Source of the DNA: CADEDH01 sp039201605 | GTDB lineage: Bacteria; Actinomycetota; Acidimicrobiia; Acidimicrobiales; SZUA-35 | Assembly: GCA_039201605.1 (NCBI GenBank) | Contig: JBCCRO010000026.1 | Coordinates: 1-64,000 of the forward strand | Direction: 5' to 3' | DNA: 64,000 nt | Part shown: piece by piece, positions 16,519 to 24,387 of the stretch | How the letters are laid out: every line of letters starts with the position of its first letter | Numbering within the stretch: position 1 is the stretch's first letter | The notes under the pieces: generated by a model | Databases searched by the model: none | What the model was told of the DNA's origin: nothing | The model's input: only the letters and a program-made list of their open reading frames with translations | Position numbers and translations under genes: made by a program

Positions 16519-17178
16519 TCAACCGGCGCTGACGATGCCATGGTCGAAGGCGAACACGATGGCGGCCGCTCGATCCCGGGCGCCGACCTTGGAGTAGATC
16601 GAGCCGATGTGGGTCTTTACCGTGCCCTCACCGATTATCAGGACTTCAGCGATCTCCCGGTTGGTGGCGCCCCGGGCCAGAAGCCGAAGTACATCGAGCT
16701 CGCGTTCGGACAGCTGATCCACCAGCCGACGGGAGTCGCTCCGGTCGACCCCGGCGGCCCGATGGCGGGCCAGCACCCGAGTGGTTACGGCCGGGTCGAG
16801 CCATGCCGCCCCATCGGCCACGGCGCGAACCGCCCTGATCAGATCCTCGGCCGGCGAGTCCTTGAGCATGAAGCCGGCGGCGCCCGCCCCGATGGCATCC
16901 CACAACACGTCGTCGTCATCGAAGGTGGTGAGGACCAGTACCGGCGGTCGGGGTGGTTGCGACTCGGCCTGAAGGCGGCGCAGCGCCGTCACCCCGTCGA
17001 CGTCGCGCATACGGACGTCGAGGAGGACGACGTCCGGCCGGTGGCGTTTCACGGCGAGGACGAGGTCGCCGCCGTCCTCGTACTCCCCCACCACCTCGAG
17101 ACCGTCGGCCAGCGAGACTATTCGGGCGAGGCCCGAGCGGACCATGGCCTGGTCGTCGACGAGCACCACCCGGATCAT
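16519..17178 (-). CDS. NarL/LuxR-family response regulator
   Basis: 219 aa from ATG 17178, which overlaps the kinase stop as ATGA. The receiver domain begins MIRVVLVDDQ with acidic residues 8-9 and phospho-acceptor Asp54 in DVVLLDVRMRD; the conserved Lys lies in GFMLKDSP. The LuxR helix-turn-helix is at about 150-210 (LSERELDVLRLLARGATNRE, GTVKTHIGSIYSKVGARDRA). It is the cognate regulator of the adjoining kinase. Target genes are not evident from the neighbourhood. Confidence 0.95.
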   Translation of the reverse strand: MIRVVLVDDQAMVRSGLARIVSLADGLEVVGEYEDGGDLVLAVKRHRPDVVLLDVRMRDVDGVTALRRLQAESQPPRPPVLVLTTFDDDDVLWDAIGAGAAGFMLKDSPAEDLIRAVRAVADGAAWLDPAVTTRVLARHRAAGVDRSDSRRLVDQLSERELDVLRLLARGATNREIAEVLIIGEGTVKTHIGSIYSKVGARDRAAAIVFAFDHGIVSAG

Positions 17179-18299
17179 CGACGCGGCACCGAGGCGTCGA
17201 GCAGCCAACGCCCATCGTCGGTGGGCCCGGAGCTGACCCGGCCTCCGACCTGGTGCACCCGATCCCTCATGCCGGTGAGTCCGAGACCGGCCGCCCGAAC
17301 CTGCGGCCGGCCGGGCCGGCGGGCGGCGGCAACGTGGTTGAGCACCCTGAGGGCGACCGCCGTCTCGTCGACGACGACCTCGACCTCGATCGGGCCCGCG
17401 CTCCCGTGCTTGGCGGCGTTGGTGAGCGCCTCCTGTGCCACTCGATAGATGACCACCCCACAGGACCCGTCGACGTCATCGACAGGTCCTGTGACCGAGG
17501 CCCGGACATCGACGCGATCCTCCAGCAGCCGGCGCAGGTCGCGCCCGTCGGGGAGGCTGTTGCGGGCATCGGTGTGACGGAGGGCGTCGACGCTCGACCG
17601 GAGCTCGTGCATACCGGCCCGACCGGCGGTGGCCGCCTGCTGCAGGGAGTCGGCCGCCAGGTCCCGGTCGACGTCGAGGGCCTGCTGCGCCGCCTCCAGG
17701 TGAACCAGCACCGTTGTCAGCGAGTGACCGACTATGTCGTGGACGTCCCGGGCCATGTCGCGACGACCGGCCCGCAGCTCCGCCTCGACCAGCTCGGCCT
17801 GGGTGGCCCGAAGGGCGTCGACGGTGGCCACCAAGCGCCCGACCAGCACCCCGGCCACCCACAGCATCAGGGCGCCGGCGAACCAATTCCATCCGGTCCA
17901 GTCGGTGTCACCGGGAAACCAGGTGCCCAGCCACGGGGTGACCGAGAGCCCGAGAGCCAACCCGCCCGACTGTGGCAGCCGCGGCTCTGCGTAACCGACG
18001 ATCCCGGCCGCCAGCACGGCCTGGAAGACGACGCCATCCGGCGTGCCCCCGGCCCAGCCCAGGCCGGCGACGGCGCCGCCGACGAGCAGGGCGAGCAACC
18101 ATGGTGGGTAGGAGACACCCAGCGACCACCCCACCACCGCAACCACGGCCACGGCGTGCAGTACGGGCTCCAACCCGCTGCCCGGAGCGTCGGTGAGCAT
18201 GGCGAGAGCGGCCAGGGCCACCGACACCACGGCCAGGCCCCGGCGAGGAAGGGTCGTCGCCGACGGTCGTGCGAAGCGCGTCGGGCGCGTCATGATCAC
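17175..18299 (-). CDS. NarL-type sensor histidine kinase
   Basis: 374 aa. Four to five hydrophobic segments in residues 20-160 form the sensor region. The HisKA_3 dimerisation helix carries the phospho-acceptor His187 in ARDVHDIVGHSL. The ATPase domain has the N-box QEALTNAAKHG and the G-box GLGLTGMRDRV. There is no large extracytoplasmic loop, so the signal may be sensed in or at the membrane. It is coupled to the response regulator by a 4-bp overlap. A -10-like TAGGTT on the minus strand (18311-18306) lies just upstream, so the transcript may have a very short leader. Confidence 0.93.
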   Translation of the reverse strand: MIMTRPTRFARPSATTLPRRGLAVVSVALAALAMLTDAPGSGLEPVLHAVAVVAVVGWSLGVSYPPWLLALLVGGAVAGLGWAGGTPDGVVFQAVLAAGIVGYAEPRLPQSGGLALGLSVTPWLGTWFPGDTDWTGWNWFAGALMLWVAGVLVGRLVATVDALRATQAELVEAELRAGRRDMARDVHDIVGHSLTTVLVHLEAAQQALDVDRDLAADSLQQAATAGRAGMHELRSSVDALRHTDARNSLPDGRDLRRLLEDRVDVRASVTGPVDDVDGSCGVVIYRVAQEALTNAAKHGSAGPIEVEVVVDETAVALRVLNHVAAARRPGRPQVRAAGLGLTGMRDRVHQVGGRVSSGPTDDGRWLLDASVPRR

Positions 18300-18338
18300 A
18301 TCACCAACCTAGTGACGACGTCCAGGCCTGGCCGCCCC

Positions 18339-19709
18339 TCATACCGGACCTTGATCCCACGGGCCCCGGACGGCGAACGTGCGACCGAGGAGGCCGTCGT
18401 CCCGATCACCCATGGTGTTGACGAACAGCGTGCCGCCGTCAGGGCTGAAGCAGGCCCCGGCGAACTCCTCGTCGTCGCCGACGTTGGCCACCAGCGGTAC
18501 AACGTGGCCCGCAGTGGTCAGCACGACGACCCGGTTCGGTTGGCGCTCGGTGTCCTCGCACAACAGGATGCCGCCCTTCGGCGAGACGCAGAGGCTGTCG
18601 GGGCCGGAGAGCACAGACCGACGGGGCGAGGCGAAGACCATGGTGAGGGTGCCGCCTTCGTCGTCGGCCGGCTCGTAGCGCCATACCTGTCCGTGCCCGG
18701 CGCCACCGTCGGTCGAGGTGAACCAGACGGTGCCGCCCTCGGCGCTGCACCCCTCGAGGCGGCGGAAGCGGGCGGCGCCCCGATCGAGGGCGGCGGTACC
18801 GACCGGCGAGGCATCGAGCTGCTCCAACTCATCGAGGGTGAGATCGAACGCCGGGTCGGGTTCGTCGATGGTGACCCACGTCGTGGTCCAGGTGGCCCCC
18901 GTGGTGACGACGCTCGACAAGTCGACCCCCGTGTCGTCGACAACGGCCAGCGCCTCCAGCGTTCCGGGCTCGGTGAGATCGATGCGACCGTTGGGATCGG
19001 GGCCGGTGGCGGGAGTCCATCGGTAGAACGGGGCGTGATCGGCGTCCTCGGTCTGGTAGAGAACGTGGTGCCTCTCGCACACGGCCACCGCCTCGTGCAC
19101 GAACCGGCCCAGGTGCCGCAGCGGCACCGGTTCGAGGAGGCCCGGTGCATCGGCCGGGACCTCGAACACGTAACCGTGATCGGCCTCGAGCCCGGTGGCG
19201 GGGCCGCTGATCGTCTCCTCGCAGCTCAACCATGATCCCCACGGGGTCCGCCCACCGTTGCAGTTCCGTAGGGTGCCGGCCAAGACGAGCCCGTCACCGA
19301 TGACGTCGAGCGTGGCCGGGTCGAGATCGACCACCGACACCCCACCCCACGCCATCGGATCGTAGGTGAGCGACCGCGGGCGATTGAGCCCCGCCACCGG
19401 TTGGCGTTCGACCTCGTGGTTGCGCACAAGCCGCACGGTGCCGTCGGCGAGGGCGAAGGCCGCCATCCCGTCGGGCAGGGGCGGGGTCGGTCGACCGTCG
19501 CCCATCGACCGACCCTCCTCGCTCAGTAACCGTACGGTGAACCCTGGCGGGACGGCCAGGTGGTCACCGTCCCGCCGCAGTCGTCCGTAGGCCTCGACCG
19601 TGGGGAACACGTCACCTCCCCATGAGCGGCCGTGAGCGTGGCCTGCGATCCCGGTCAGCACCAGGGCCAGCGCGCCCGCTCCCCCCTTGAGCAACTCTCG
19701 CCTGTGCAC
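18339..19709 (-). CDS. PhoX-like protein (DUF839), Tat-type leader
   Basis: 456 aa from GTG 19709. The N-terminus HRRELLKGGAGALALVLTG has a twin-arginine followed by a hydrophobic stretch, suggesting Tat export. The mature part matches DUF839/PhoX: MAAFALADGTVRLVRNHEVE, GTLRNCNGGRTPWGSWLSCE, VHEAVAVCERHHVLYQTED and GPDSLCVSPKGGILLCEDTE. PhoX enzymes are calcium/iron phosphomonoesterases; short family members like this one may be phosphatases or other beta-propeller hydrolases. No phosphate-regulation genes are nearby. It is therefore called PhoX-like rather than a phosphatase. Confidence 0.85.
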   Translation of the reverse strand: MHRRELLKGGAGALALVLTGIAGHAHGRSWGGDVFPTVEAYGRLRRDGDHLAVPPGFTVRLLSEEGRSMGDGRPTPPLPDGMAAFALADGTVRLVRNHEVERQPVAGLNRPRSLTYDPMAWGGVSVVDLDPATLDVIGDGLVLAGTLRNCNGGRTPWGSWLSCEETISGPATGLEADHGYVFEVPADAPGLLEPVPLRHLGRFVHEAVAVCERHHVLYQTEDADHAPFYRWTPATGPDPNGRIDLTEPGTLEALAVVDDTGVDLSSVVTTGATWTTTWVTIDEPDPAFDLTLDELEQLDASPVGTAALDRGAARFRRLEGCSAEGGTVWFTSTDGGAGHGQVWRYEPADDEGGTLTMVFASPRRSVLSGPDSLCVSPKGGILLCEDTERQPNRVVVLTTAGHVVPLVANVGDDEEFAGACFSPDGGTLFVNTMGDRDDGLLGRTFAVRGPWDQGPV

Positions 19710-19850
19710 AGCCGACCTCCCACGTCTCGTCGTTGAGACCAGGGTGAAGCGACCGACGCCGATCGGGATCCACCTGCAGGGAGAACGGAACTCCCCCTGC
19801 GGACGGATGCAGCGTCAGCCGTTCAGAGCGGGACGGCGGCATGTCCTGAC

Positions 19851-19901
19851 GGGTGAACCATGAACCCGCACTGGGCGGGTGGACCGCCCCACCGTTCACC
19901 C
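19851..19901. other. Nested inverted repeats downstream of menA
   Basis: Outer arms GGGTGAAC (19851-19858) and GTTCACCC (19894-19901) enclose a second hairpin GGGCGG (19873-19878) and CCGCCC (19884-19889). It lies directly after the menA stop on the minus strand. No T-run follows, so it could be a processing or stabilising structure, or a leader element of the PhoX-like gene, as well as a terminator. Confidence 0.4.
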
Positions 19902-19921
19902 GGCGACGGCCGATGGTGCGC

Positions 19922-20827
19922 TCAGGCTCCCAGAGCGAGTCCGACGGCGAGACCGAGGCCGGCGGTGAGCTGGACCCGACCGGTGGCGCCGAGCACCGGG
20001 ATGAGGGCCCGGCCGATCGCCCCCGACCGCACGGCCTGCACCGGTCCGAGGGCGGTCAGCAGGCCGACGAGTCCGAGCGCCGCAGGCCAGCGGAACCACA
20101 GGGCGCACGCCGCGACCCCCAGGCCGACGCCGACCACCAGGGCCACATAGAGCCGGCGGGTGGCGGTGTCGCCGATGCGGACCGCCAGGGTGCGCTTGCC
20201 CGATCGGGTGTCGCCGGGGATGTCGCGCAGGTTGTTGATCACCAGCAGGGCGACGGCGATCAGTCCGACGGGGATCGAGGCCACGACCGACAGCCCCGTG
20301 ACCTCACCGGTGTGGACGTAGGCCGAGCCGACGGTGGCCACCACGCCGAAGAAGACGAAGACGAACACCTCGCCCAGCCCGTAGTAGCCGTACGGTTTCG
20401 GCCCGCCGGTGTAGGCCCAGCCGGCCACCATCGACACCGCGCCGACGACGAACAGCTCCGGCCCGACGGCCAGCGCCAGCGCGCCGCCGGCCAGCCCGGC
20501 CACGCCGAAGGCGGCCAATGCAGCCCGCTTGACCTGACCGGCGGTGGCCGCCCCGGAGCCGACCAGTCGGAGGGGGCCCACCCGATCGTCGTCGGTGCCC
20601 CGCTCGCCGTCGGCGTAGTCATTGACGTAATTGGTGGCCACCTGCAGGGCCAGCGACACCACGAGGGCGGCGGCGGCCCGCCACCACACGATCCCGTCGC
20701 CCACCCCGACGGCGGCCGCCGTGCCGACCGCCACCGGGACCACGGCGGCGGGCAGGGTGCGGGGCCGGGCTCCGGCCACCCACAGCCTGAGTCCGGTCGG
20801 GGTGTCCGCCATCGCTGCGCCGTTCAC
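19922..20827 (-). CDS. menA: 1,4-dihydroxy-2-naphthoate polyprenyltransferase
   Basis: 301 aa UbiA-family membrane protein with about eight or nine hydrophobic segments. The first Asp-rich site is NYVNDYADGERGTDDDR and the second NNLRDIPGDTRSGKRTLA, the exact pattern of MenA rather than UbiA or haem O synthase. It attaches the isoprenoid tail to dihydroxynaphthoate in menaquinone synthesis at the membrane. The start is ATG 20827 or the internal ATG at 20812 (MADTPTGL), both possible. No other men genes lie in the window. A small zinc-ribbon gene starts just upstream on the same strand, 10 bp away, and may be cotranscribed. Confidence 0.95.
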   Translation of the reverse strand: MNGAAMADTPTGLRLWVAGARPRTLPAAVVPVAVGTAAAVGVGDGIVWWRAAAALVVSLALQVATNYVNDYADGERGTDDDRVGPLRLVGSGAATAGQVKRAALAAFGVAGLAGGALALAVGPELFVVGAVSMVAGWAYTGGPKPYGYYGLGEVFVFVFFGVVATVGSAYVHTGEVTGLSVVASIPVGLIAVALLVINNLRDIPGDTRSGKRTLAVRIGDTATRRLYVALVVGVGLGVAACALWFRWPAALGLVGLLTALGPVQAVRSGAIGRALIPVLGATGRVQLTAGLGLAVGLALGA

Positions 20828-20837
20828 CGCCGAACGC

Positions 20838-21029
20838 TCAGTCGCAGCAGGAGTCGCGCCAGCCGCAGCTGACGCAGCGGAAGTGGGCGTGCTCGGGGGC
20901 CATGTCGCCGTCGCACATCGGGCACGAGGCGAACACGGCGAAGCGTGACGTCTCGCAGACGACCCCCGAGGCCGGAGCGGCGGGGCGATCGAGACTGGTC
21001 CGGCCGACGGCCGAGATGGAGTGCTCCAT
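20838..21029 (-). CDS. Small zinc-ribbon protein
   Basis: 63 aa from ATG 21029. The C-terminal half has CPMC and, 14 residues on, CVSC (with AHFRCVSCGWRDSCCD at the end): a treble-clef or rubredoxin-like zinc ribbon with two additional cysteines. It ends 10 bp before menA on the same strand. Short zinc-ribbon proteins like this have no settled role. A longer frame exists upstream but its translation is arginine/proline-rich and does not look coding. Confidence 0.6.
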   Translation of the reverse strand: MEHSISAVGRTSLDRPAAPASGVVCETSRFAVFASCPMCDGDMAPEHAHFRCVSCGWRDSCCD

Positions 21030-21138
21030 GACGGCCGACGTTAGCAACGCCGACCGTCCGACCCGGCCATCGGGGCGGCGTGGCCTCCGTGGTGGCTTGT
21101 GGGTGGCCCGGATGACGGCCGGCGTGCGACCGGCGGGG

Positions 21139-23511
21139 CTAGAACCGGCCCCGCCCGCGCCCACCGCGGAACGACCGACCGCTGGAGCCCCCTCGGCTGA
21201 AGGAGCGGCCGCCCGAGCTCCGGGACCGTCCCCGGCTCGAACTCGACCGGCGACTCGACCCGCCGGATCGACGCCCGGCCCGGGCGGAGCCGGCGCCGAC
21301 GGCCCAGCGGTTGTTGCGGCGCCGGCGGGCGATGATCCGCTCCTGCACGGCGTCGGCCCGGTCGCCCAACGACCGGGCCACCCGGATCCGCTCCTCGACG
21401 TGGGTCGGCAGGCGGCCGAGCTGACCCTCGAGGCCGTCGAGTTCGCGGGCCTCCGAGCTCGGGAAGAGCTGCCACCCGAGCGACTGCCGGGCCCGCTGGA
21501 CCGAGCGCTGGGCCCGCGCCACCTCGCGGGCCGCCTGGCGTCGCAGGGCCTCCATCCGCTCCTGCTGCTCGACGGCGGCGGCCAGATGCTCGTCGAGCTC
21601 CTGGTTGAGACGATCGCCGATCTCGGCCACCCGGAGGTGGTTCGGCCGGGGCTTGGCCAACTCGGCCACCAGCGCCTCGATCTCGAGATCGACGGTGGCC
21701 GGGCGGCCGCGGAGCTCGGCGGTCATGTCTCCCCGATGGCGCTCGACGAACGTGCCGAACCGGTCGGCAACCATGCGGGCCTCGGCCACGATGCCCGGGG
21801 CCTCGGTGAGGGCGTTGGCCAGGTCGACGGCGAGATCCTCGAGCTGATCGAGGAGATCGTCGGCGGCGGCCAGCCGCAGACCGGCCTGCTCCAGCTGGCG
21901 GCCGGCGTCGTCGAGGGCGTGCTGGTCGGCCAACGGTACGCTGGCGGCCGCCAGCTGCTCCGCCTCGTCGAGATGGCCGCCTGCGGCGTTGGGGTAGTCG
22001 GCCACCCAGCGCCACGAGTCCTCGTGGTGGGCGGCGGCCATCGTGGTCACCAGCCCTCGGGCGGCCTCGATGCGACGACGTTCCATCGCCACCGCCTCGC
22101 CCTGTCGGCTCCGCCACTCGACCAGGGCCGCCTCCCGGTCGGGCAGGGCGGCCAGGTCGTGGTCGGCGGCGAACAAGGTGGCCTCGGTCGACTCCAACCG
22201 CTCGGAGATGGCGAGCAGATCGGGGGCGAAGTCCTCGAGGTCGATCGACGCCAACGCCGCTTCCACCTCGTCGAGGCGGGTCCGGGGCTCGTCGACCGGG
22301 AATCCCGCGGCCGCCCGCTCGTCGGCCAGTTCATCGGCCTCGTCGAGCTCTTCGAGCAGCAGGTCGCGCTTGGCTGGGAGGGCGTTGCGCAGGTGATCGA
22401 GCCGGGCCCCGAAGGCGGCCAGCGAGTCGACGGTGTCCTCGGTACGCTCCAGGACGGCCCGCAGCTCGGTGAGTCGCCCCTCGGCCGCCACCAGCTCCGT
22501 GCTCGACGCCTCGTCGATGCCGTCGGGGGTGGCGGCGCCGAAGAGGGCAACCGCCCGTTCGGTCTCCGACGCCGCACTGCGGGCCCGGTGGCGCAGATCG
22601 AGCAGCTTCTCGGTGGTCCGCCCCGAGACCGTCTTCGACCACAGGTCGGCCTGAATCTCCAACCGCTGACTCTGCTCGCGCAGTGCGCCGACCTCGATCT
22701 GGGGCTGGGCGGCCGCCGATCGCAGAGCCGCTCGGCGCTCCCGCAACCGGGCCCGCCGCCGGGCCAGGGTCCATCCACCGGCTCCGGCGCCGCCGACGAC
22801 CAACGCCCCGGCCGTCACCACGGTGCCGAGCCCGGCCCCGCCGCCGTCGTCGCCATCGTCCGCATCATCGCCGCCGCCGTCGGTACCGGCGCCGTCCACC
22901 GCCTCGTCGGTACCGGCGCCGTCCACTGCCTCGTCGGTGGCCGGCTCGTCGGTGGCCGCCTCGTCCGTCGGCCCCCCGGCGTCGGGGTCGTCGAAGGTCG
23001 CCATCTCGGCCAGCAGCAGGTCGAGCTCCTCGATGGCGGCGATCACGCCGCCGGTGAAATCGCCGTCGGCGAAGCGGGCGGTCATCGTGTCGTTGAGGTC
23101 CTGGGGGATCGAGCCGCCCGGCATGTCGGGGCCGAGGAACACATCGGTCACCCGGTCATCGACGGCCACGCTGAAGAAGGCGAGGTCCCCCCGCACCTCG
23201 CCGCCGTCGGCGAAACACTCGATCACGATCTCGTCGATCAGCGTGGCCAGATCGACCTCGGCCGGAACGGTGTCGATGGTGCGGACGATGATCGTGGCGT
23301 CGACGGAGACCCCGGCGGCGGCCACGGCCTCGTCGTCGAGTACGGCGGCCACATCGACGATGTCGGCGGCGCAGTCGAAGATGGCGTTGGGGTCGGTGGG
23401 GTCGTCGTCGCCGGTCTGGGCCACCGCAGGCGCCGCCGGGCCGAACAGCAGGAACGCCGCCGCCCCCAATGCGGCCAGGGCCCGACCGAGGCGCCGGTGA
23501 CCGCCGTCCAT
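21139..23511 (-). CDS. TPM-domain membrane protein with long coiled coil
   Basis: 790 aa from ATG 23511. A signal-like stretch (about 7-32) is followed by a TPM domain (about 40-180), an acidic linker with tandem repeats of EAVDGAGTD, one membrane helix (about 225-250) and some 450 residues of coiled coil. The end is a very basic Arg/Ser/Gly tail (RSFSRGGSSGRSFRGGRGRG). Related actinobacterial proteins pair an extracellular TPM domain with cytosolic coiled coils; TPM domains are linked to photosystem repair in plants and to membrane or polysaccharide functions in bacteria. Role here unknown; the tail could bind nucleic acid or phospholipid. Confidence 0.8.
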   Translation of the reverse strand: MDGGHRRLGRALAALGAAAFLLFGPAAPAVAQTGDDDPTDPNAIFDCAADIVDVAAVLDDEAVAAAGVSVDATIIVRTIDTVPAEVDLATLIDEIVIECFADGGEVRGDLAFFSVAVDDRVTDVFLGPDMPGGSIPQDLNDTMTARFADGDFTGGVIAAIEELDLLLAEMATFDDPDAGGPTDEAATDEPATDEAVDGAGTDEAVDGAGTDGGGDDADDGDDGGGAGLGTVVTAGALVVGGAGAGGWTLARRRARLRERRAALRSAAAQPQIEVGALREQSQRLEIQADLWSKTVSGRTTEKLLDLRHRARSAASETERAVALFGAATPDGIDEASSTELVAAEGRLTELRAVLERTEDTVDSLAAFGARLDHLRNALPAKRDLLLEELDEADELADERAAAGFPVDEPRTRLDEVEAALASIDLEDFAPDLLAISERLESTEATLFAADHDLAALPDREAALVEWRSRQGEAVAMERRRIEAARGLVTTMAAAHHEDSWRWVADYPNAAGGHLDEAEQLAAASVPLADQHALDDAGRQLEQAGLRLAAADDLLDQLEDLAVDLANALTEAPGIVAEARMVADRFGTFVERHRGDMTAELRGRPATVDLEIEALVAELAKPRPNHLRVAEIGDRLNQELDEHLAAAVEQQERMEALRRQAAREVARAQRSVQRARQSLGWQLFPSSEARELDGLEGQLGRLPTHVEERIRVARSLGDRADAVQERIIARRRRNNRWAVGAGSARAGRRSGGSSRRSSSSRGRSRSSGGRSFSRGGSSGRSFRGGRGRGRF

Positions 23512-23587
23512 CACCAACCGTGACCCCGCACCCGTTCGTCCCACCGGGCACACCGTAGCGGGCGGCCGACGCCCGGGCGGGTGCGGG

Positions 23588-24199
23588 CTACGGGGCGGGA
23601 GCGGACGGCACCAGGGCGGCCCGCAGGAAGTCGAGCACGGTGCGACGAAGGCGGGCCGCCACCCGGAGATCGAGGGTGACGCCGACCGCCCGCAGCACCT
23701 CGCCGTCGGTCACCACACCGGTCACCGCGGCGTAGGCCGAGACCAACACCAGCCGGGGATCGGACCGACGGAACCGGCCGTCGACCATGCCCGCCTCCAG
23801 CTCGGCCACGGCCGCGTCGACCAGGGGCTGCAGGAGGGCCAGCACCGGCTGGGAGTGATCGGGCCCGAGCCGACTCAGCTCCCGCAGCAGGCCGAGCAGC
23901 TCGGGACGGGCCACGGCCAGGCCGAACGCGGCCCGCACCACGGTCTCGATCCGGTCCCAGCCCGGCTCGCTCTGGGCCGATGCCGACAGCAGCACCGCCT
24001 CGAGCTCCTGGGCCCCGCTGGTCAGGACCTCGGCCACCAGGCCGTCCTTCGACCGGAAGTGGTAGAGGACGGTCTGCTTGGTCACGCCCAGGGTGCGGGC
24101 CAGGTCGTCCAGCGACGTGCCGGCCACCCCCCGATCGGCGAAGGCGACCGTCGCCGCCGCGATCACCCGTGCCCGGGTGTCGGTCGTCGGTCCGGTCAT
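23588..24199 (-). CDS. TetR-family repressor of the lipid locus
   Basis: 203 aa from ATG 24199 (a GTG at 24205 is an alternative). The N-terminal helix-turn-helix is clear: ARVIAAATVAFADRGVAGTS, DDLARTLGVTKQTVLYHFRS, KDGLVAEVL. The C-terminal domain is a ligand/dimer domain without recognisable specificity. The gene is divergent from the reductase-HAD gene, and identical inverted-repeat sites lie directly before its own start and before the operon. TetR repressors often bind such sites in divergent promoters and sense a pathway lipid or acyl-CoA; the ligand is inferred, not shown. Confidence 0.93.
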   Translation of the reverse strand: MTGPTTDTRARVIAAATVAFADRGVAGTSLDDLARTLGVTKQTVLYHFRSKDGLVAEVLTSGAQELEAVLLSASAQSEPGWDRIETVVRAAFGLAVARPELLGLLRELSRLGPDHSQPVLALLQPLVDAAVAELEAGMVDGRFRRSDPRLVLVSAYAAVTGVVTDGEVLRAVGVTLDLRVAARLRRTVLDFLRAALVPSAPAP

Positions 24200-24205
24200 C
24201 GCCAC

Positions 24206-24219
24206 TTACCGAATGGTAA
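24206..24219. promoter_or_regulatory. TetR operator 1
   Basis: TTACCGAATGGTAA: perfect arms TTACC/GGTAA around GAAT. It abuts the tetR start codon (7 nt from the ATG), so binding would block a leaderless or very short-leader tetR transcript. The same site recurs 140 bp away before the operon. Confidence 0.8.
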
Positions 24220-24345
24220 ACCCTCGGAGCGTCCGTGCGCCGCGCCCGGTGTGCGGTTTCGGTCGACGGCGAAAACCGGTGACACTTCCACCACAAAGGC
24301 GACTTCGGATCCCGAGGGGCCTAGATTAGCCTGTGGCCGACGTCC

Positions 24346-24359
24346 TTACCGAATGGTAG
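24346..24359. promoter_or_regulatory. TetR operator 2
   Basis: TTACCGAATGGTAG differs from operator 1 in the last base only. It lies 29 bp upstream of the reductase-HAD start and downstream of a -10-like TAGATT at 24322-24327, a position suited to repression. Two near-identical 14-mers in one 180-bp gap are unlikely by chance. Confidence 0.8.
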
Positions 24360-24387
24360 AGAACGAGTTGGAGAGCACGCGACCGAC

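Noticed and set aside
16953..19235. 760-codon plus-strand open frame
   Set aside because: Antisense to the two-component and PhoX-like genes; a high-GC shadow frame, Gly/Arg/Pro-rich.
20902..23523. 873-codon plus-strand open frame
   Set aside because: Antisense shadow of the TPM-domain gene, whose own translation has domain structure.
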